In this document: positions 9,888-19,114 of the stretch, in pieces
Numbering within the stretch: position 1 is the stretch's first letter
How the letters are laid out: each line of letters starts with the position of its first letter
Source of the DNA: Paraglaciecola hydrolytica
GTDB taxonomy: Bacteria > Pseudomonadota > Gammaproteobacteria > Enterobacterales > Alteromonadaceae
Assembly: GCF_001565895.1 (NCBI RefSeq)
Contig: NZ_LSNE01000001.1
Location: forward strand, 62,001-126,000
Length of the DNA stretch: 64,000 nt
Direction: 5' to 3'
Notes under the pieces: model-generated
The model's database searches: none
What the model was told of the DNA's origin: nothing
Seen by the model: only the letters and a program-made list of their open reading frames with translations
Position numbers and translations under genes: made by a program

Positions 9888-11393
9888 TTAATCTTCTGTG
9901 ACTAAGCCGGCACGAGTCATCAAAAACTGTGATAACAAAGGTACTGGGCGGCCAGTAGCCCCTTTGTTTTTGCCACTAACCCAGGCTGTTCCAGCAATAT
10001 CCATATGCGCCCAATTGTACTTACGTGTAAAGCGCGATAAAAAACATGCTGCAGTGATGGCACCTGCTGGGCGACCACCAAGGTTACTCATATCAGCAAA
10101 AGGACTCTCGATTTGCTCTTGATACTCATCCCATAAAGGTAGGCGCCACGCTTTGTCACCGCTTTGCTCAGAGGCATTTATTAACTCGTGAGCAAGAGGG
10201 TTGTGACTACTCATTACTGCGGAAGCGTGTTTACCTAAGGCGATAACGCAAGCACCGGTTAAGGTTGCTACATCAACGACTAACTCAGGATCAAAACGTT
10301 CGACATAGGTAAGCGCATCGCATAATACCAAGCGACCTTCTGCGTCAGTATTTAATACCTCAACGGTCTGGCCTGACATAGTGGTCAGAATATCACCTGG
10401 GCGATAAGCATTGGCATCAGGCATGTTTTCACAACCCGCCAATATACCCACGATATTAATGGGCAAGTTGAGCTCGCTGATGGTGTGCATAGTCCCTAAT
10501 ACACCTGCAGCTCCTCCCATGTCGTATTTCATCTCGTCCATGGCTTCGCCTGGCTTAATTGAAATACCACCTGAGTCGAAGGTCAAACCTTTACCAACCA
10601 GCACTATTGGTGCTTGGTCAGCAGGGCCACCTTTATGTTCCATAATGGTCATAATGGATTCGTTGGCTGAACCACGACCTACGGCCAGATATGAATTCAT
10701 ACCTAGCTCCTGCATTTGTTTTTCATTAACTGAACTGACATGCAAATTAGTATACGTTGCCGCCAAGCCCTGGGCTTGTTCGAGTAAATAAGCAGGATTA
10801 CAAATGTTAGGAGGCATATTCGCCACATCTTTGGTGGTTTTCATGCCAACAGCTACCGCTAAACCATGGGCCAATGCACGTTCACCAATCGGCAATTCAC
10901 GACGAGTAGGCACGTTAAACACGATTTTACGAATTGGACGACGTAATTCGCCTTTTTTGGTCTTTAGCTGTAAAAAAGTATAAAGCGCGTCTTGAGTAGC
11001 TTCAACGGCCTGACGAATTTTCCAGTAAGTATCACGACCTTTAACATGTAACTCGGTTAAAAAGCTAACAGCTTCCATGGCGCCGGTTTCATTTAAGGTT
11101 TTAATGGTTTTAGCAATAATTTGTTTGTATTGGCGCTCGTCTAATTCTCGCTCTTTGCCACAACCGACTAACAATACCCGCTCGCTTAGTACGTTGGGTA
11201 CGTGGTGCAGTAATAACATTTGGCCCGCTTGGCCTTCTAAATCACCACGCCTAAGCAAGTTGCTGATATAACCTTCGCTGATAATATCGAGTTGTTCAGC
11301 CACTGAAGTAAGGCGTCGTGGCTCAAATACCCCGACAACAATGCATGCACTACGCTGTTTTTCCGGACTACCGCTTTTTACGCTAAATTCCAC
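9888..11393 (-). CDS. pepA: Leucyl aminopeptidase (M17)
   Basis: 501 residues, the usual length. A cytosolic hexameric di-metal aminopeptidase. The M17 signature [10 protein letters not shown] lies near residue 350, and the metal-binding stretch [13 protein letters not shown] near 270. In E. coli PepA also binds DNA at the carAB promoter and at cer sites; whether this one does cannot be judged here. First gene of the pepA-holC-valS unit, divergent from lptF across a 259-base spacer, which is the standard gammaproteobacterial arrangement. Confidence 0.98.
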   Translation of the reverse strand: MEFSVKSGSPEKQRSACIVVGVFEPRRLTSVAEQLDIISEGYISNLLRRGDLEGQAGQMLLLHHVPNVLSERVLLVGCGKERELDERQYKQIIAKTIKTLNETGAMEAVSFLTELHVKGRDTYWKIRQAVEATQDALYTFLQLKTKKGELRRPIRKIVFNVPTRRELPIGERALAHGLAVAVGMKTTKDVANMPPNICNPAYLLEQAQGLAATYTNLHVSSVNEKQMQELGMNSYLAVGRGSANESIMTIMEHKGGPADQAPIVLVGKGLTFDSGGISIKPGEAMDEMKYDMGGAAGVLGTMHTISELNLPINIVGILAGCENMPDANAYRPGDILTTMSGQTVEVLNTDAEGRLVLCDALTYVERFDPELVVDVATLTGACVIALGKHASAVMSSHNPLAHELINASEQSGDKAWRLPLWDEYQEQIESPFADMSNLGGRPAGAITAACFLSRFTRKYNWAHMDIAGTAWVSGKNKGATGRPVPLLSQFLMTRAGLVTED

Positions 11394-11652
11394 ACGCTTT
11401 CTCCACTACCTAAAGGCTTTTTATAAACAATGACACCAGATTAAGCCCAAGAAATTGTTTTGCTTACGAGCAGAATAGGGTATTGCTGTGATAAGATTGC
11501 AAGATCAATTTTGGCCAGACATAATCTTTAAAGATTCGAGCGGCTAAGTGCATTAAAAACGCACGCTACACAAATTAAACTTGAGAAAACGCTAAGTTTA
11601 CTTAAAATTTCCCGTAGCGCCACTAAAATACCACTTTTCCTTTGGAACAGAC

Positions 11653-12774
11653 GTGCTGATATTTCGATATTTAGTGACAGAAACTGTCAAATCTCAAGTT
11701 GCCGTTTTTTTGCTGTTGATGGCTATTTTTATCACGCAAAAGTTTATTCGTGTATTGGCTGAAGCCTCTAACGGTGAGATTCCGGCCGGTTTGGTTTTGG
11801 GCTTTCTTGCGTTAAGCATGCCGGTTCTGGCATCGCTTATTTTACCTTTGAGTTTGTTTTTGGGCATTATGCTGGCGCATGGGCGATTATACGTCGACAG
11901 CGAAATGAGTGTGATGCGTGCCTGTGGGATCAGCGAGTGGTATATCACGCGGGTAATGTTAGTGGTGGCCTTAGTCATGGCCTTGTTAACGGGAGTTTTA
12001 ACCCTGTGGTTGGCGCCCTTAGCCGTCGAAAGTGAATACCAATTGGAAGAAAAAGCCGGTGCGCAAAGTGGCTTAACGTCTTTAATTCCTGGTCGTTTTC
12101 AACAAACCGCCAATCAACAAGCTGTGATCTTTGTTCATGACATTGATATCGGTGAAAGCCCTCTTCGTAAGATTTTTTTAGCTCAACGCACTAAAGACTC
12201 GGATTCTCAAGATATCAGGGTGGTCTATGCGCAAAACGGCGGGGTAAAAGCAGAAGCCAATGGCGCCGAAAAACTCGTGCTTAAAGACGGTTTGCAATAC
12301 GAAGGCACCCTAGGTCAGCAGGACTATCGGGTCATTGAGTTTGCTGAATATCAAATTCAGATTGCTGAACAAGAAGTTGAGCAACAAAGACGTAAATTAA
12401 CGGCTATTCCCACTCTTAGTTTGCTGCAAGAAGAAGGCATTGATGCATTGGCTGAGTTGCACTGGCGCATTGCTTTACCGTTGTCTTTACCTTTTTTAGT
12501 GTTGATTGCCGTGCCCTTAAGTGCGGCTAATCCGCGGCAGGGGCGTTTTGGTAAAATGTTTCCCGCATTGTTATTGTATCTTGGTTATTTTTTAATGTTG
12601 ATGGCGGGGCGTAAAGCTTTGGAAGACGGGCATATTCCACCACAAGTGGGTTTGTGGTGGGTACATGGTATTTTGTTGAGTATAGGCACAGCCTTGTTAC
12701 TTAAGGGGCGCCCCTTAGGTGCGCGTTTGCGGGCAAGCTTGAAAGCAAATGCGAGAGGGCGAGCCCGTGTTTAA
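11653..12774 (+). CDS. lptF: LPS export permease LptF
   Basis: 373 residues, GTG start (MLIFRYLVTETVKSQ). Part of the inner-membrane LptB2FG ABC transporter that extracts lipopolysaccharide. Three N-terminal transmembrane helices, a periplasmic beta-jellyroll (about 110-265) and three C-terminal helices are apparent. It overlaps lptG by a few bases and diverges from pepA, as in related bacteria. Confidence 0.96.
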   Translation: MLIFRYLVTETVKSQVAVFLLLMAIFITQKFIRVLAEASNGEIPAGLVLGFLALSMPVLASLILPLSLFLGIMLAHGRLYVDSEMSVMRACGISEWYITRVMLVVALVMALLTGVLTLWLAPLAVESEYQLEEKAGAQSGLTSLIPGRFQQTANQQAVIFVHDIDIGESPLRKIFLAQRTKDSDSQDIRVVYAQNGGVKAEANGAEKLVLKDGLQYEGTLGQQDYRVIEFAEYQIQIAEQEVEQQRRKLTAIPTLSLLQEEGIDALAELHWRIALPLSLPFLVLIAVPLSAANPRQGRFGKMFPALLLYLGYFLMLMAGRKALEDGHIPPQVGLWWVHGILLSIGTALLLKGRPLGARLRASLKANARGRARV

Positions 12775-13834
12775 GATAATTGACTGGTATATAGCACGCA
12801 CTTTATTTTCTACTACCGCAATGAGCTTAGGGGTACTCGTCGGCTTAAGTGCATTGATTAAATTTATCGAACAAATGAAATATGTAGGTCGTGGCAGTTA
12901 CGACATGACGGCTGCCGGTGTATATATTTTTCTCAGTTTACCTCGTGAATTAGAGCAGTTTTTCCCCATGGCAACCTTAATAGGTGGTTTAGTTGGCATG
13001 GGCATGCTGGCCAGCAACAGTGAACTGGTGGTCATGCAAGCCTCAGGACAAAGCCGTTGGAACATTATTGTATCTGCAATGAAATCTGCCTTGTTGATGG
13101 TGGTTTTTGTGATGATGATAGGGGAATGGGTTGCTCCTGTTACCGAAACCAAGGCCAAAGAAATCCGTACACAAGCCATTTCGGGCGGTAGCTTGTTTTC
13201 ATCCGAACGATTGGTGTGGGCCAAAGATGGTGAAAATTTTGTTAGCATTGGTGAGGTTATCGATAAAAATACGTTGCGAGATATCACCGTTTATCGTTTT
13301 AACGATAAGTTGACTCTGCAACAAATAGTCAACGCCAAACAAGGTGTTTTTGATGGTGAGGCCTGGATGTTAAATCAGGTTGAAGAAACCCAATATAGCC
13401 CCGAACAAATCACGGTTGTCCATAAGGCTAAAGATAGTTGGAGCTCCACTTTGACACCCGATAAGCTGAGTGTGGTGAAAGTTAAACCTGAAGCCTTATC
13501 CATTACAGGTTTGTATCAGTATATTCAATATTTAGAAAACAACAGTCAGGACGCTGATCGGTACGAACTGGCTTTGTGGCGTAAGCTTTTACAACCTCTG
13601 ACCGTAGGCATTATGTTGTTAATGGCATTGTCGTTTATTTTTGGCCCCTTACGCAGTGTAACCATGGGCGCCAGGGTAATCTTGGGGGTATTAACCGGTT
13701 TTGGTTTTTTTGTTAGCAACGAAGTGTTTGGCGCTTTAAGTGGCGTGTATCAGTTGCCGCCTTTTCTGGGTGCTGTGTTGCCTAGTCTGGTGTTTGCATT
13801 TTTTGCCATATTTCTATTACAGCGGCGAAGTTAG
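12767..13834 (+). CDS. lptG: LPS export permease LptG
   Basis: 356 residues from GTG 12767 (MFKIIDWYIARTLF), which overlaps the end of lptF by 8 bp and has an AGAGGG ribosome-binding site 8 bases upstream. An in-frame ATG at 12749 would add six residues and lacks such a site. The architecture is that of LptF: six transmembrane helices and a periplasmic jellyroll (VVKVKPEALSITGLYQYI). It forms the LPS exporter with LptF and LptB; lptB is not in this window. Confidence 0.96.
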   Translation: MFKIIDWYIARTLFSTTAMSLGVLVGLSALIKFIEQMKYVGRGSYDMTAAGVYIFLSLPRELEQFFPMATLIGGLVGMGMLASNSELVVMQASGQSRWNIIVSAMKSALLMVVFVMMIGEWVAPVTETKAKEIRTQAISGGSLFSSERLVWAKDGENFVSIGEVIDKNTLRDITVYRFNDKLTLQQIVNAKQGVFDGEAWMLNQVEETQYSPEQITVVHKAKDSWSSTLTPDKLSVVKVKPEALSITGLYQYIQYLENNSQDADRYELALWRKLLQPLTVGIMLLMALSFIFGPLRSVTMGARVILGVLTGFGFFVSNEVFGALSGVYQLPPFLGAVLPSLVFAFFAIFLLQRRS

Positions 13835-13835
13835 T

Positions 13836-13871
13836 TGCTGAGCTCAGTACCGATGCTCAGCACTACTGAGC
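13836..13871. other. Alternative stem-loops between lptG and the RDD gene
   Basis: Two mutually exclusive 8-bp stems interleave: TGCTGAGC (13836) with GCTCAGCA (13855-13862), and GCTCAGTA (13842-13849) with TACTGAGC (13864-13871). There is no T-tract. They lie between convergent genes and could end or protect both transcripts. Confidence 0.45.
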
Positions 13872-13875
13872 GGCA

Positions 13876-14391
13876 TTAGTCTTGAATATCCTTCCAGGCA
13901 ACATGATGATTGGCTTCTTTAGTGAGATATACCACTTCAGTACCAGCTAAACGGTCTTGCAATGACTGTTTATGTTTAATATCAAATAGTACTAGTAGTG
14001 TACCTAAGCCACCCAAAGAGCAGATTAAACGTAACAAAGCACGGCCATAACCAAAAGGTTGTGTTGTGGTGCTAAAGATCCGCAATCGCCAAGCACGCAT
14101 ACCGATTGTTTGTCCGCCGTTACGCCAAAACCACAAAAAAAAGCCTGCCACCCATAAGCCTACCCACAACTGCATAGATACTTGGTATAACAAAGATTGT
14201 TGCATCACATCACTGACATGTTCTAAACCACCTTTATCTAAAACACCATTTTCATACAGTAGAGTGAAAACCACTGTCATGACTATTGCCGCAACCATAG
14301 CGACAGCGACGGCCACCAGAAGATCATAGACCATTGCCGCGAGACGGCGGAAAAAACCTGCTCTTTGAAAATTTTGTATTGTTGTTTGCAT
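13876..14391 (-). CDS. RDD family membrane protein
   Basis: About 171 residues from ATG 14391 (MQTTIQNFQRAGFFRRLAAMVYD). An upstream in-frame ATG at 14430 has no ribosome-binding site. RDD-domain features are the arginine-rich start, a first helix beginning with the Asp of MVYDLLVAV, and a second conserved helix with GGQTIGMRAWRLRI. Three or four transmembrane helices are visible. RDD proteins are poorly characterised; some affect ion tolerance. It is convergent with lptG. Confidence 0.85.
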   Translation of the reverse strand: MQTTIQNFQRAGFFRRLAAMVYDLLVAVAVAMVAAIVMTVVFTLLYENGVLDKGGLEHVSDVMQQSLLYQVSMQLWVGLWVAGFFLWFWRNGGQTIGMRAWRLRIFSTTTQPFGYGRALLRLICSLGGLGTLLVLFDIKHKQSLQDRLAGTEVVYLTKEANHHVAWKDIQD

Positions 14392-14621
14392 GACATTGTT
14401 CTTGAATATTTTTGCCAAGTTTATCAGCATTTAAGCAAAATATAATGAGTGAATTTAAGCAGTTTGCTGCGCGTAGAGATCGTTCATGAGCTTATGACTA
14501 GTAAGCCCTTGTTTGTATGAATTATTGCATGTCCCCGGGCCACCCAGTTGCCATGTATTTTAGTACACCTTTGATATTGGTTAGCTGGTTTGGTTGTAAA
14601 TTAATTGTAATAAGCACTATC

Positions 14622-14677
14622 TTGGTAAGGCCAAATGTGAATTATTGGTTGACAAGTGTAGTGGTTATTGGTTAGTT
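14622..14677 (+). promoter_or_regulatory. SDR promoter with GntR-type operators
   Basis: The near-palindrome TTGGTAAGGCCAA (14622-14634) precedes a promoter with -35 TTGACA (14649-14654), a 17-base spacer and -10 TTAGTT. Around it lies TGGTTGACA (14646-14654), then 12 bases, then ATTGGTTA (14667-14674). Exactly the same motif pair and spacing occurs in the PL6 lyase promoter. In the rest of the 404-base spacer (14392-14795) I see only further TTGGT half-sites near 14577 and 14588. Confidence 0.65.
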
Positions 14678-14795
14678 TTACCTGATTGGCAAGCACCAAT
14701 CATTATTTTGACCATGACATTCCACTTTTTGGCTTTGCTGTTAAAAGATTAGTTTGTCATTTAAGAACCTTAGTTATCTTTTACGGAGAGAATAA

Positions 14796-15542
14796 ATGTC
14801 AATGGCAAAAAAAGTGGCGATTGTCGCCGGTGGTGGACGTGATATCGGGCGTGCTTGTGCTTTGGAATTAGCCCGTAGAGGCGCCAATGTGGTTATCACT
14901 TACCACTCAAGTTCTACTAGCGCCTTAAGTGCCGTAGCAGAAATGGAAGCCATGGGTGTAAAGGCCATGGCCTTACAAGCTGATTTAACCAAGCAAGAAG
15001 GTGTTGAAGCTTGTGTAAAAGCGACCTTAGACACCTTTGGTCAAATAGATACTTTAGTACATGTTTCTGGTGGCTTAATTGAGCGCATAAAAATTACTGA
15101 TATGTCGTTAGAACACTGGCATAAAGTGATGGATTTGAATTTAACGTCTTTATTCATGATGAGTAAGGCCTGTATTCCACATATGGCCGCGGGCAGTACC
15201 ATTGTGACCTTGGCCTCACAAGCAGGTCGTGATGGCGGCGGTGGCGGCGCAGTGGCTTATGCAACATCTAAAGGGGCGATTATGACTTTTACTCGTGGTT
15301 TGGCTAAAGAGCTTGGCCCCAACATTCGGGTTAACGGTGTATGTCCTGGCATGATTAGCACTGGTTTTCACGATACCTTTACCAACGATACGGTCCGCGC
15401 AAACGTGGCTGGTGCCACAGCATTAAAACGCGAAGGTCAATCGGCAGAAGTGGCTAAATTGGTTGGCTTTTTGGCTTCGGATGAGTCGTCTTATATGACG
15501 GGTAACAATATTGATATTAACGGTGGCTTGCTGTTTTCGTAA
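14796..15542 (+). CDS. SDR oxidoreductase, probable DEH reductase
   Basis: 248 residues; start fixed by GGAG 7 bases upstream. A Rossmann short-chain dehydrogenase with the cofactor loop AGGGRDIG (11-18) and catalytic residues N115, S141, Y155 and K159 (YATSK). Its position beside a FadR-type regulator, a PL6 alginate lyase, a uronate transporter and kdgK suggests that it reduces 4-deoxy-L-erythro-5-hexoseulose uronate (DEH, the product of alginate lyases) to 2-keto-3-deoxygluconate with NAD(P)H. The substrate is inferred from context only; 2-deoxy-D-gluconate dehydrogenase-like SDRs are alternatives. It has its own terminator. Confidence 0.8.
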   Translation: MSMAKKVAIVAGGGRDIGRACALELARRGANVVITYHSSSTSALSAVAEMEAMGVKAMALQADLTKQEGVEACVKATLDTFGQIDTLVHVSGGLIERIKITDMSLEHWHKVMDLNLTSLFMMSKACIPHMAAGSTIVTLASQAGRDGGGGGAVAYATSKGAIMTFTRGLAKELGPNIRVNGVCPGMISTGFHDTFTNDTVRANVAGATALKREGQSAEVAKLVGFLASDESSYMTGNNIDINGGLLFS

Positions 15543-15608
15543 GGCCGTCTTTTAAGGTTAACGGATAATTCAACCTAAGGTTTTCCAAAACCCGCGTACC
15601 CTGCGGTA

Positions 15609-15633
15609 GGGGCACTGAAAAGTGCCCCTTTTT
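15609..15633 (+). terminator. Rho-independent terminator of the SDR gene
   Basis: GGGGCACT, GAAA tetraloop, AGTGCCCC, then five T. Perfect 8-bp stem. Confidence 0.92.
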
Positions 15634-15657
15634 ATTTTCTAGCGATAAAAGCGCAGT

Positions 15658-16389
15658 CTAGTTTACCAAATGGTTAAGTGAATACAGGCCGCGAGTTTCA
15701 TTGGATTTACGCTTCACTTCTTCTAAGGCTTTAGCTTCACTGACGGCAAACAAGGCATTAATTAAACGGTTGAAGTGGTGATGCATGGCACTGCGTGCTG
15801 CCTGTGAGTCTTTGTTTTTTAGGGCATTATAAATACGCGTATGCTCATCTAACCTGTCACTGTCACTTTGACTGCATACATTTTTATAAGCATTTTTAAT
15901 TTCGTCGCGGGTATCCCGTAATTTCCATAAATTCTCAACGGCCAATACCACAGCGTTATTACGAGTGGCATTGGAGATGATGATATGAAATTCGCGATCT
16001 GCTTGATCAGCATTGATACCTTTTTGCATAGCTTCAAGGGTTAGTTTTAGTTTTGCCAGTTCAGCTTCGGTAATAGTAACCGCGGCAAGGGCTGCAGCTT
16101 CGCCTTCAACCAAGGCACGTGCTTGCGTCAATTCAAATGCACTACAAGGTCTGCTGTCTTGTTTAGCTCCCTTCATTTCCAGCACATAAACACCTGAACT
16201 GGTTTTGACTTCAACCCGTTGGCGTACTTCTAAAGCGATAATGGCTTCACGAATAGTAGGGCGGCTGACCAAGTAAGTTTCGGCTAACTCCCGCTCGGGA
16301 GGTAAACGGCTGCCTGGTGGATAAGCGCCAGAGTCAATGAGGGTCTCAATTTTTTCCACTATGTTCCAAAACATACGTTTGTTTTTCAT
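15658..16389 (-). CDS. GntR/FadR-family transcriptional regulator
   Basis: 243 residues; the GGTAA ribosome-binding site supports ATG 16389. An N-terminal winged helix (about 5-75; GSRLPPERELAETYLVSRPT is the classic GntR recognition region) is followed by an all-helical FCD effector domain (about 95-225). FCD regulators bind small organic acids and bind operators of the type TGGT-N3-ACCA; a perfect match lies in the divergent spacer at 16531-16543. Inferred to repress the PL6-MFS-kdgK unit and the SDR gene until an alginate breakdown product (KDG or DEH) binds. It is convergent with the SDR gene. Confidence 0.88.
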   Translation of the reverse strand: MKNKRMFWNIVEKIETLIDSGAYPPGSRLPPERELAETYLVSRPTIREAIIALEVRQRVEVKTSSGVYVLEMKGAKQDSRPCSAFELTQARALVEGEAAALAAVTITEAELAKLKLTLEAMQKGINADQADREFHIIISNATRNNAVVLAVENLWKLRDTRDEIKNAYKNVCSQSDSDRLDEHTRIYNALKNKDSQAARSAMHHHFNRLINALFAVSEAKALEEVKRKSNETRGLYSLNHLVN

Positions 16390-16530
16390 TTTTATTTATT
16401 ACCTTTATACATAGTTTTTGAGTGCCAATATTAGTGCTAATCATATCTAATCTTGGTGCAAATTGGCAAAACCAATTAATATAAATTCCGCCAATAAACA
16501 TTTTATTTACATTTATAATACACGGAGTTA

Positions 16531-16611
16531 TTGGTAATACCAAAATATTTGTTATTGGTAATAGCTTATGTTAATAAATGGTTGACATAATTGCATTAAA
16601 TTGGTTACATA
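16531..16611 (+). promoter_or_regulatory. PL6 promoter with GntR operators
   Basis: The perfect palindrome TTGGTAATACCAA (16531-16543) is followed by a partial copy TTGGTAATAG (16555-16564). Then comes a strong promoter: -35 TTGACA (16582-16587), 17-base spacer, -10 TTACAT. TGGTTGACA (16579-16587), 12 bases, ATTGGTTA (16600-16607) reproduces the layout in front of the SDR gene. The 392-base spacer (16390-16781) serves both the regulator and the lyase; nothing else is apparent in it. Confidence 0.7.
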
Positions 16612-16781
16612 TTCATGTCTTCACAAATGCCAAGCGAGAATCTCAATGTTATTAACTATAAAGTTAATGGGGATCAGCTAAGCGAAATTTTAATCACAGT
16701 AAATGTAAGTAGCAGTCATTATGGGGATTATTAAGAGCTCAGTCACTAATCCCTTTGTCTGTCTTCAGCAGGTTTTAAAAA

Positions 16782-19043
16782 ATGTTTTTAAATCAAATGT
16801 ATAAAAAGGTAGTTTGGGTTTTTTTGCTAGTAGTGTCGTTGCTTATAAGCAATCTGGCCTTAGCTAAACAGTACTTAGTAAAAACACCAGATGAATATAA
16901 TCGAGCGGCTAAACGTTTGCAGCCCGGTGATAAAATCGTATTGGCCAACGGTGTGTGGCAGGATTTTGAAATATTGTTTGCCGCAAAAGGCACAGCCGAT
17001 AAACCTATAGAATTAACTGCGAAAAATAAGGGTCAAGTTATCCTGTCTGGCAAATCCAATTTGCGTTTAGCCGGTGAATATCTTGTTGTATCAGGTTTAG
17101 TATTTAAAAATGGATATAGCCCTACTGGCGAAGTGGTTTCCTTTCAGCAAAATTCAACAAACGTGGCCAATCATAGCCGAGTGACGGAAGTTGTTATCGA
17201 TCATTTTAATAATCCTGATAAGTTTTTGTCCGAATATTGGGTAGCAATGTATGGTCGCCATAATCGTTTTGACCACAATCATATTGAGGGAAAAAGTACT
17301 TCCGGTGTGACTATGGCGGTGCGTCTAAACAGCGAAGCTAGTCAACAGAATCATCATCAAATTGATCACAACTATTTTGGTCCTCGTCCTATTCTTGGCT
17401 CAAATGGTGGTGAAACCCTACGCATTGGTACTAGCCATTATTCACTTAGTGATTCTTTTACTGTGGTTGAAAACAACTACTTTGATCGCTGTAATGGTGA
17501 AGTAGAAATTATCTCGAATAAATCAGGCAGTAATACCTTTCGTAACAACGTATTTTTTGAATCTCGTGGCACGCTTACCTTACGCCATGGCAACGGCAAT
17601 TTAGTAGAAAATAACGTATTTTTTGGTAATGGTGTGGATCACACTGGTGGTATCCGAGTGATTAATGGTGAGCAAACCATCCGCAATAACTATCTGTCAG
17701 GTTTGACTGGTACACGTTTTGGTGCTGGTTTTGTGGTAATGAATGGTGTGCCCAACTCTACTATTAATCGTTATCATCAAGTTAAAAATGCGCTGATCGA
17801 AAACAATACCTTGCTTGACCTTAGCTACATCAATTTAGCTGCGGGTAGTGATAAAGAGCGTACTGCGACACCGGTAGATAGCCAGTTCAAAGCTAATTTG
17901 GTTATTAATCGAGATAATCATGCTCCCATTCAGCTATTAGATGATGTCAGTGGTATCGCCTTTAGTAACAATGTGAGTTCACAAGCCACTGCTAAAGAGA
18001 TTAGCTCTGGTTTTACACTGACCGATACCAAGCTTGAACAAGCTGACAATGGTTTATGGTATCCCGCTGATAAAGCTCTCGCCGCATTAGGTGCATCTCG
18101 CTCGTTACAACCTATTACCAAAGCTCAAGTAGGCCCAACTTGGTATGTTAAAAACAGTTTAACCGTGGATTTTAGTGCGGGTCGCAAAGTAGCGGTTAGT
18201 AGTTCCGAGCAATTGGTTGAAGCTATTGCTAAGGCGCAGCGTGGTGATCAGCTTATCTTGGCTGATGGCACTTATATTCTTGATAAGGTGCTTAGTGTTA
18301 GTACGGTATTAAGTTTACAAGCCACCAACCCAGGACAAGTCACGTTATACAATACCCGTTCGTTGATGTTTGAGTTACAGGACGGTGGCAGTTTAAAACT
18401 GCAGGGTTTGATTATTGATGGTAAAGACGCACCTGACTCTGCCGGCAATGTACTGATCCGTAATACCAAACTACCTACGCTGCAAAACTTCACCTTGGAA
18501 TTGGATCAACTACAGGTTGTTAATCAAAATATTAATCATTCTTTTCATGTATTTGATGCAGGCTATCGCAGTTTTGCTGATTTGATCAGTATTACTAATA
18601 GCCGTTTTGCCAATATTACTGGTGATATCTTACGTTTGAATAAAGAGCAAGATGATCTGGGGATTTATAACGCCGAATACGTGATCATCAGAAATAATGA
18701 ATTTAGCAAGGTCGAAGGGGCGATTGCCAACGTTTACCGAGGTGGTACCGATGAAAGTACTTTTGGCCCTCATGTCGATTTTAGCCATAATACAGTCACA
18801 GACAGCAGTATGGGCAAGCGTAACAAAGCCAAGGCTAGCTTGCTATTACATGGTACTCAGGTGAATAAAGTTGAGGCAAACCAGTTTGTTAATTCTGCAG
18901 TGGTGGTTCTTGAGCATACCGTTGGTGAGCCGACTACCACTATCACCAATAACGTATTTGAAAACAGCCCTGAGCCTGTTATCAAGCAACTTTTTCCTTT
19001 AAGTGGTGCAACCGTGACGATGAGTGGCAACAAGACCCAATAA
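16782..19043 (+). CDS. PL6 alginate lyase (chondroitinase-B fold), secreted
   Basis: 753 residues with a signal peptide (cleavage after SNLALA, residue 28). A parallel beta-helix polysaccharide lyase that cleaves alginate by beta-elimination. The family catalytic pair is present: the Lys of EIISNKS (K247) and the Arg of LTLRHGN (R268). A second right-handed beta-helix domain fills residues of about 430-750, as in long two-domain PL6 enzymes. Such enzymes often act on oligo- or polyMG-alginate; preference cannot be read here, and dermatan-type substrates are less likely given the neighbours. First gene of PL6-MFS-kdgK, under the operator region at 16531-16611. Confidence 0.93.
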   Translation: MFLNQMYKKVVWVFLLVVSLLISNLALAKQYLVKTPDEYNRAAKRLQPGDKIVLANGVWQDFEILFAAKGTADKPIELTAKNKGQVILSGKSNLRLAGEYLVVSGLVFKNGYSPTGEVVSFQQNSTNVANHSRVTEVVIDHFNNPDKFLSEYWVAMYGRHNRFDHNHIEGKSTSGVTMAVRLNSEASQQNHHQIDHNYFGPRPILGSNGGETLRIGTSHYSLSDSFTVVENNYFDRCNGEVEIISNKSGSNTFRNNVFFESRGTLTLRHGNGNLVENNVFFGNGVDHTGGIRVINGEQTIRNNYLSGLTGTRFGAGFVVMNGVPNSTINRYHQVKNALIENNTLLDLSYINLAAGSDKERTATPVDSQFKANLVINRDNHAPIQLLDDVSGIAFSNNVSSQATAKEISSGFTLTDTKLEQADNGLWYPADKALAALGASRSLQPITKAQVGPTWYVKNSLTVDFSAGRKVAVSSSEQLVEAIAKAQRGDQLILADGTYILDKVLSVSTVLSLQATNPGQVTLYNTRSLMFELQDGGSLKLQGLIIDGKDAPDSAGNVLIRNTKLPTLQNFTLELDQLQVVNQNINHSFHVFDAGYRSFADLISITNSRFANITGDILRLNKEQDDLGIYNAEYVIIRNNEFSKVEGAIANVYRGGTDESTFGPHVDFSHNTVTDSSMGKRNKAKASLLLHGTQVNKVEANQFVNSAVVVLEHTVGEPTTTITNNVFENSPEPVIKQLFPLSGATVTMSGNKTQ

Positions 19044-19114
19044 GGTTTGTTGCCATTACGTGAGTAAAACGTTTTTGGCTTAACAATGATGTTAAGCAAA
19101 CAAGAGTAATAAAA

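Noticed and set aside
16346-16543. 65-codon frame on the minus strand overlapping the GntR start and operators
   Set aside because: Covers the regulatory spacer and operator palindrome, no ribosome-binding site.
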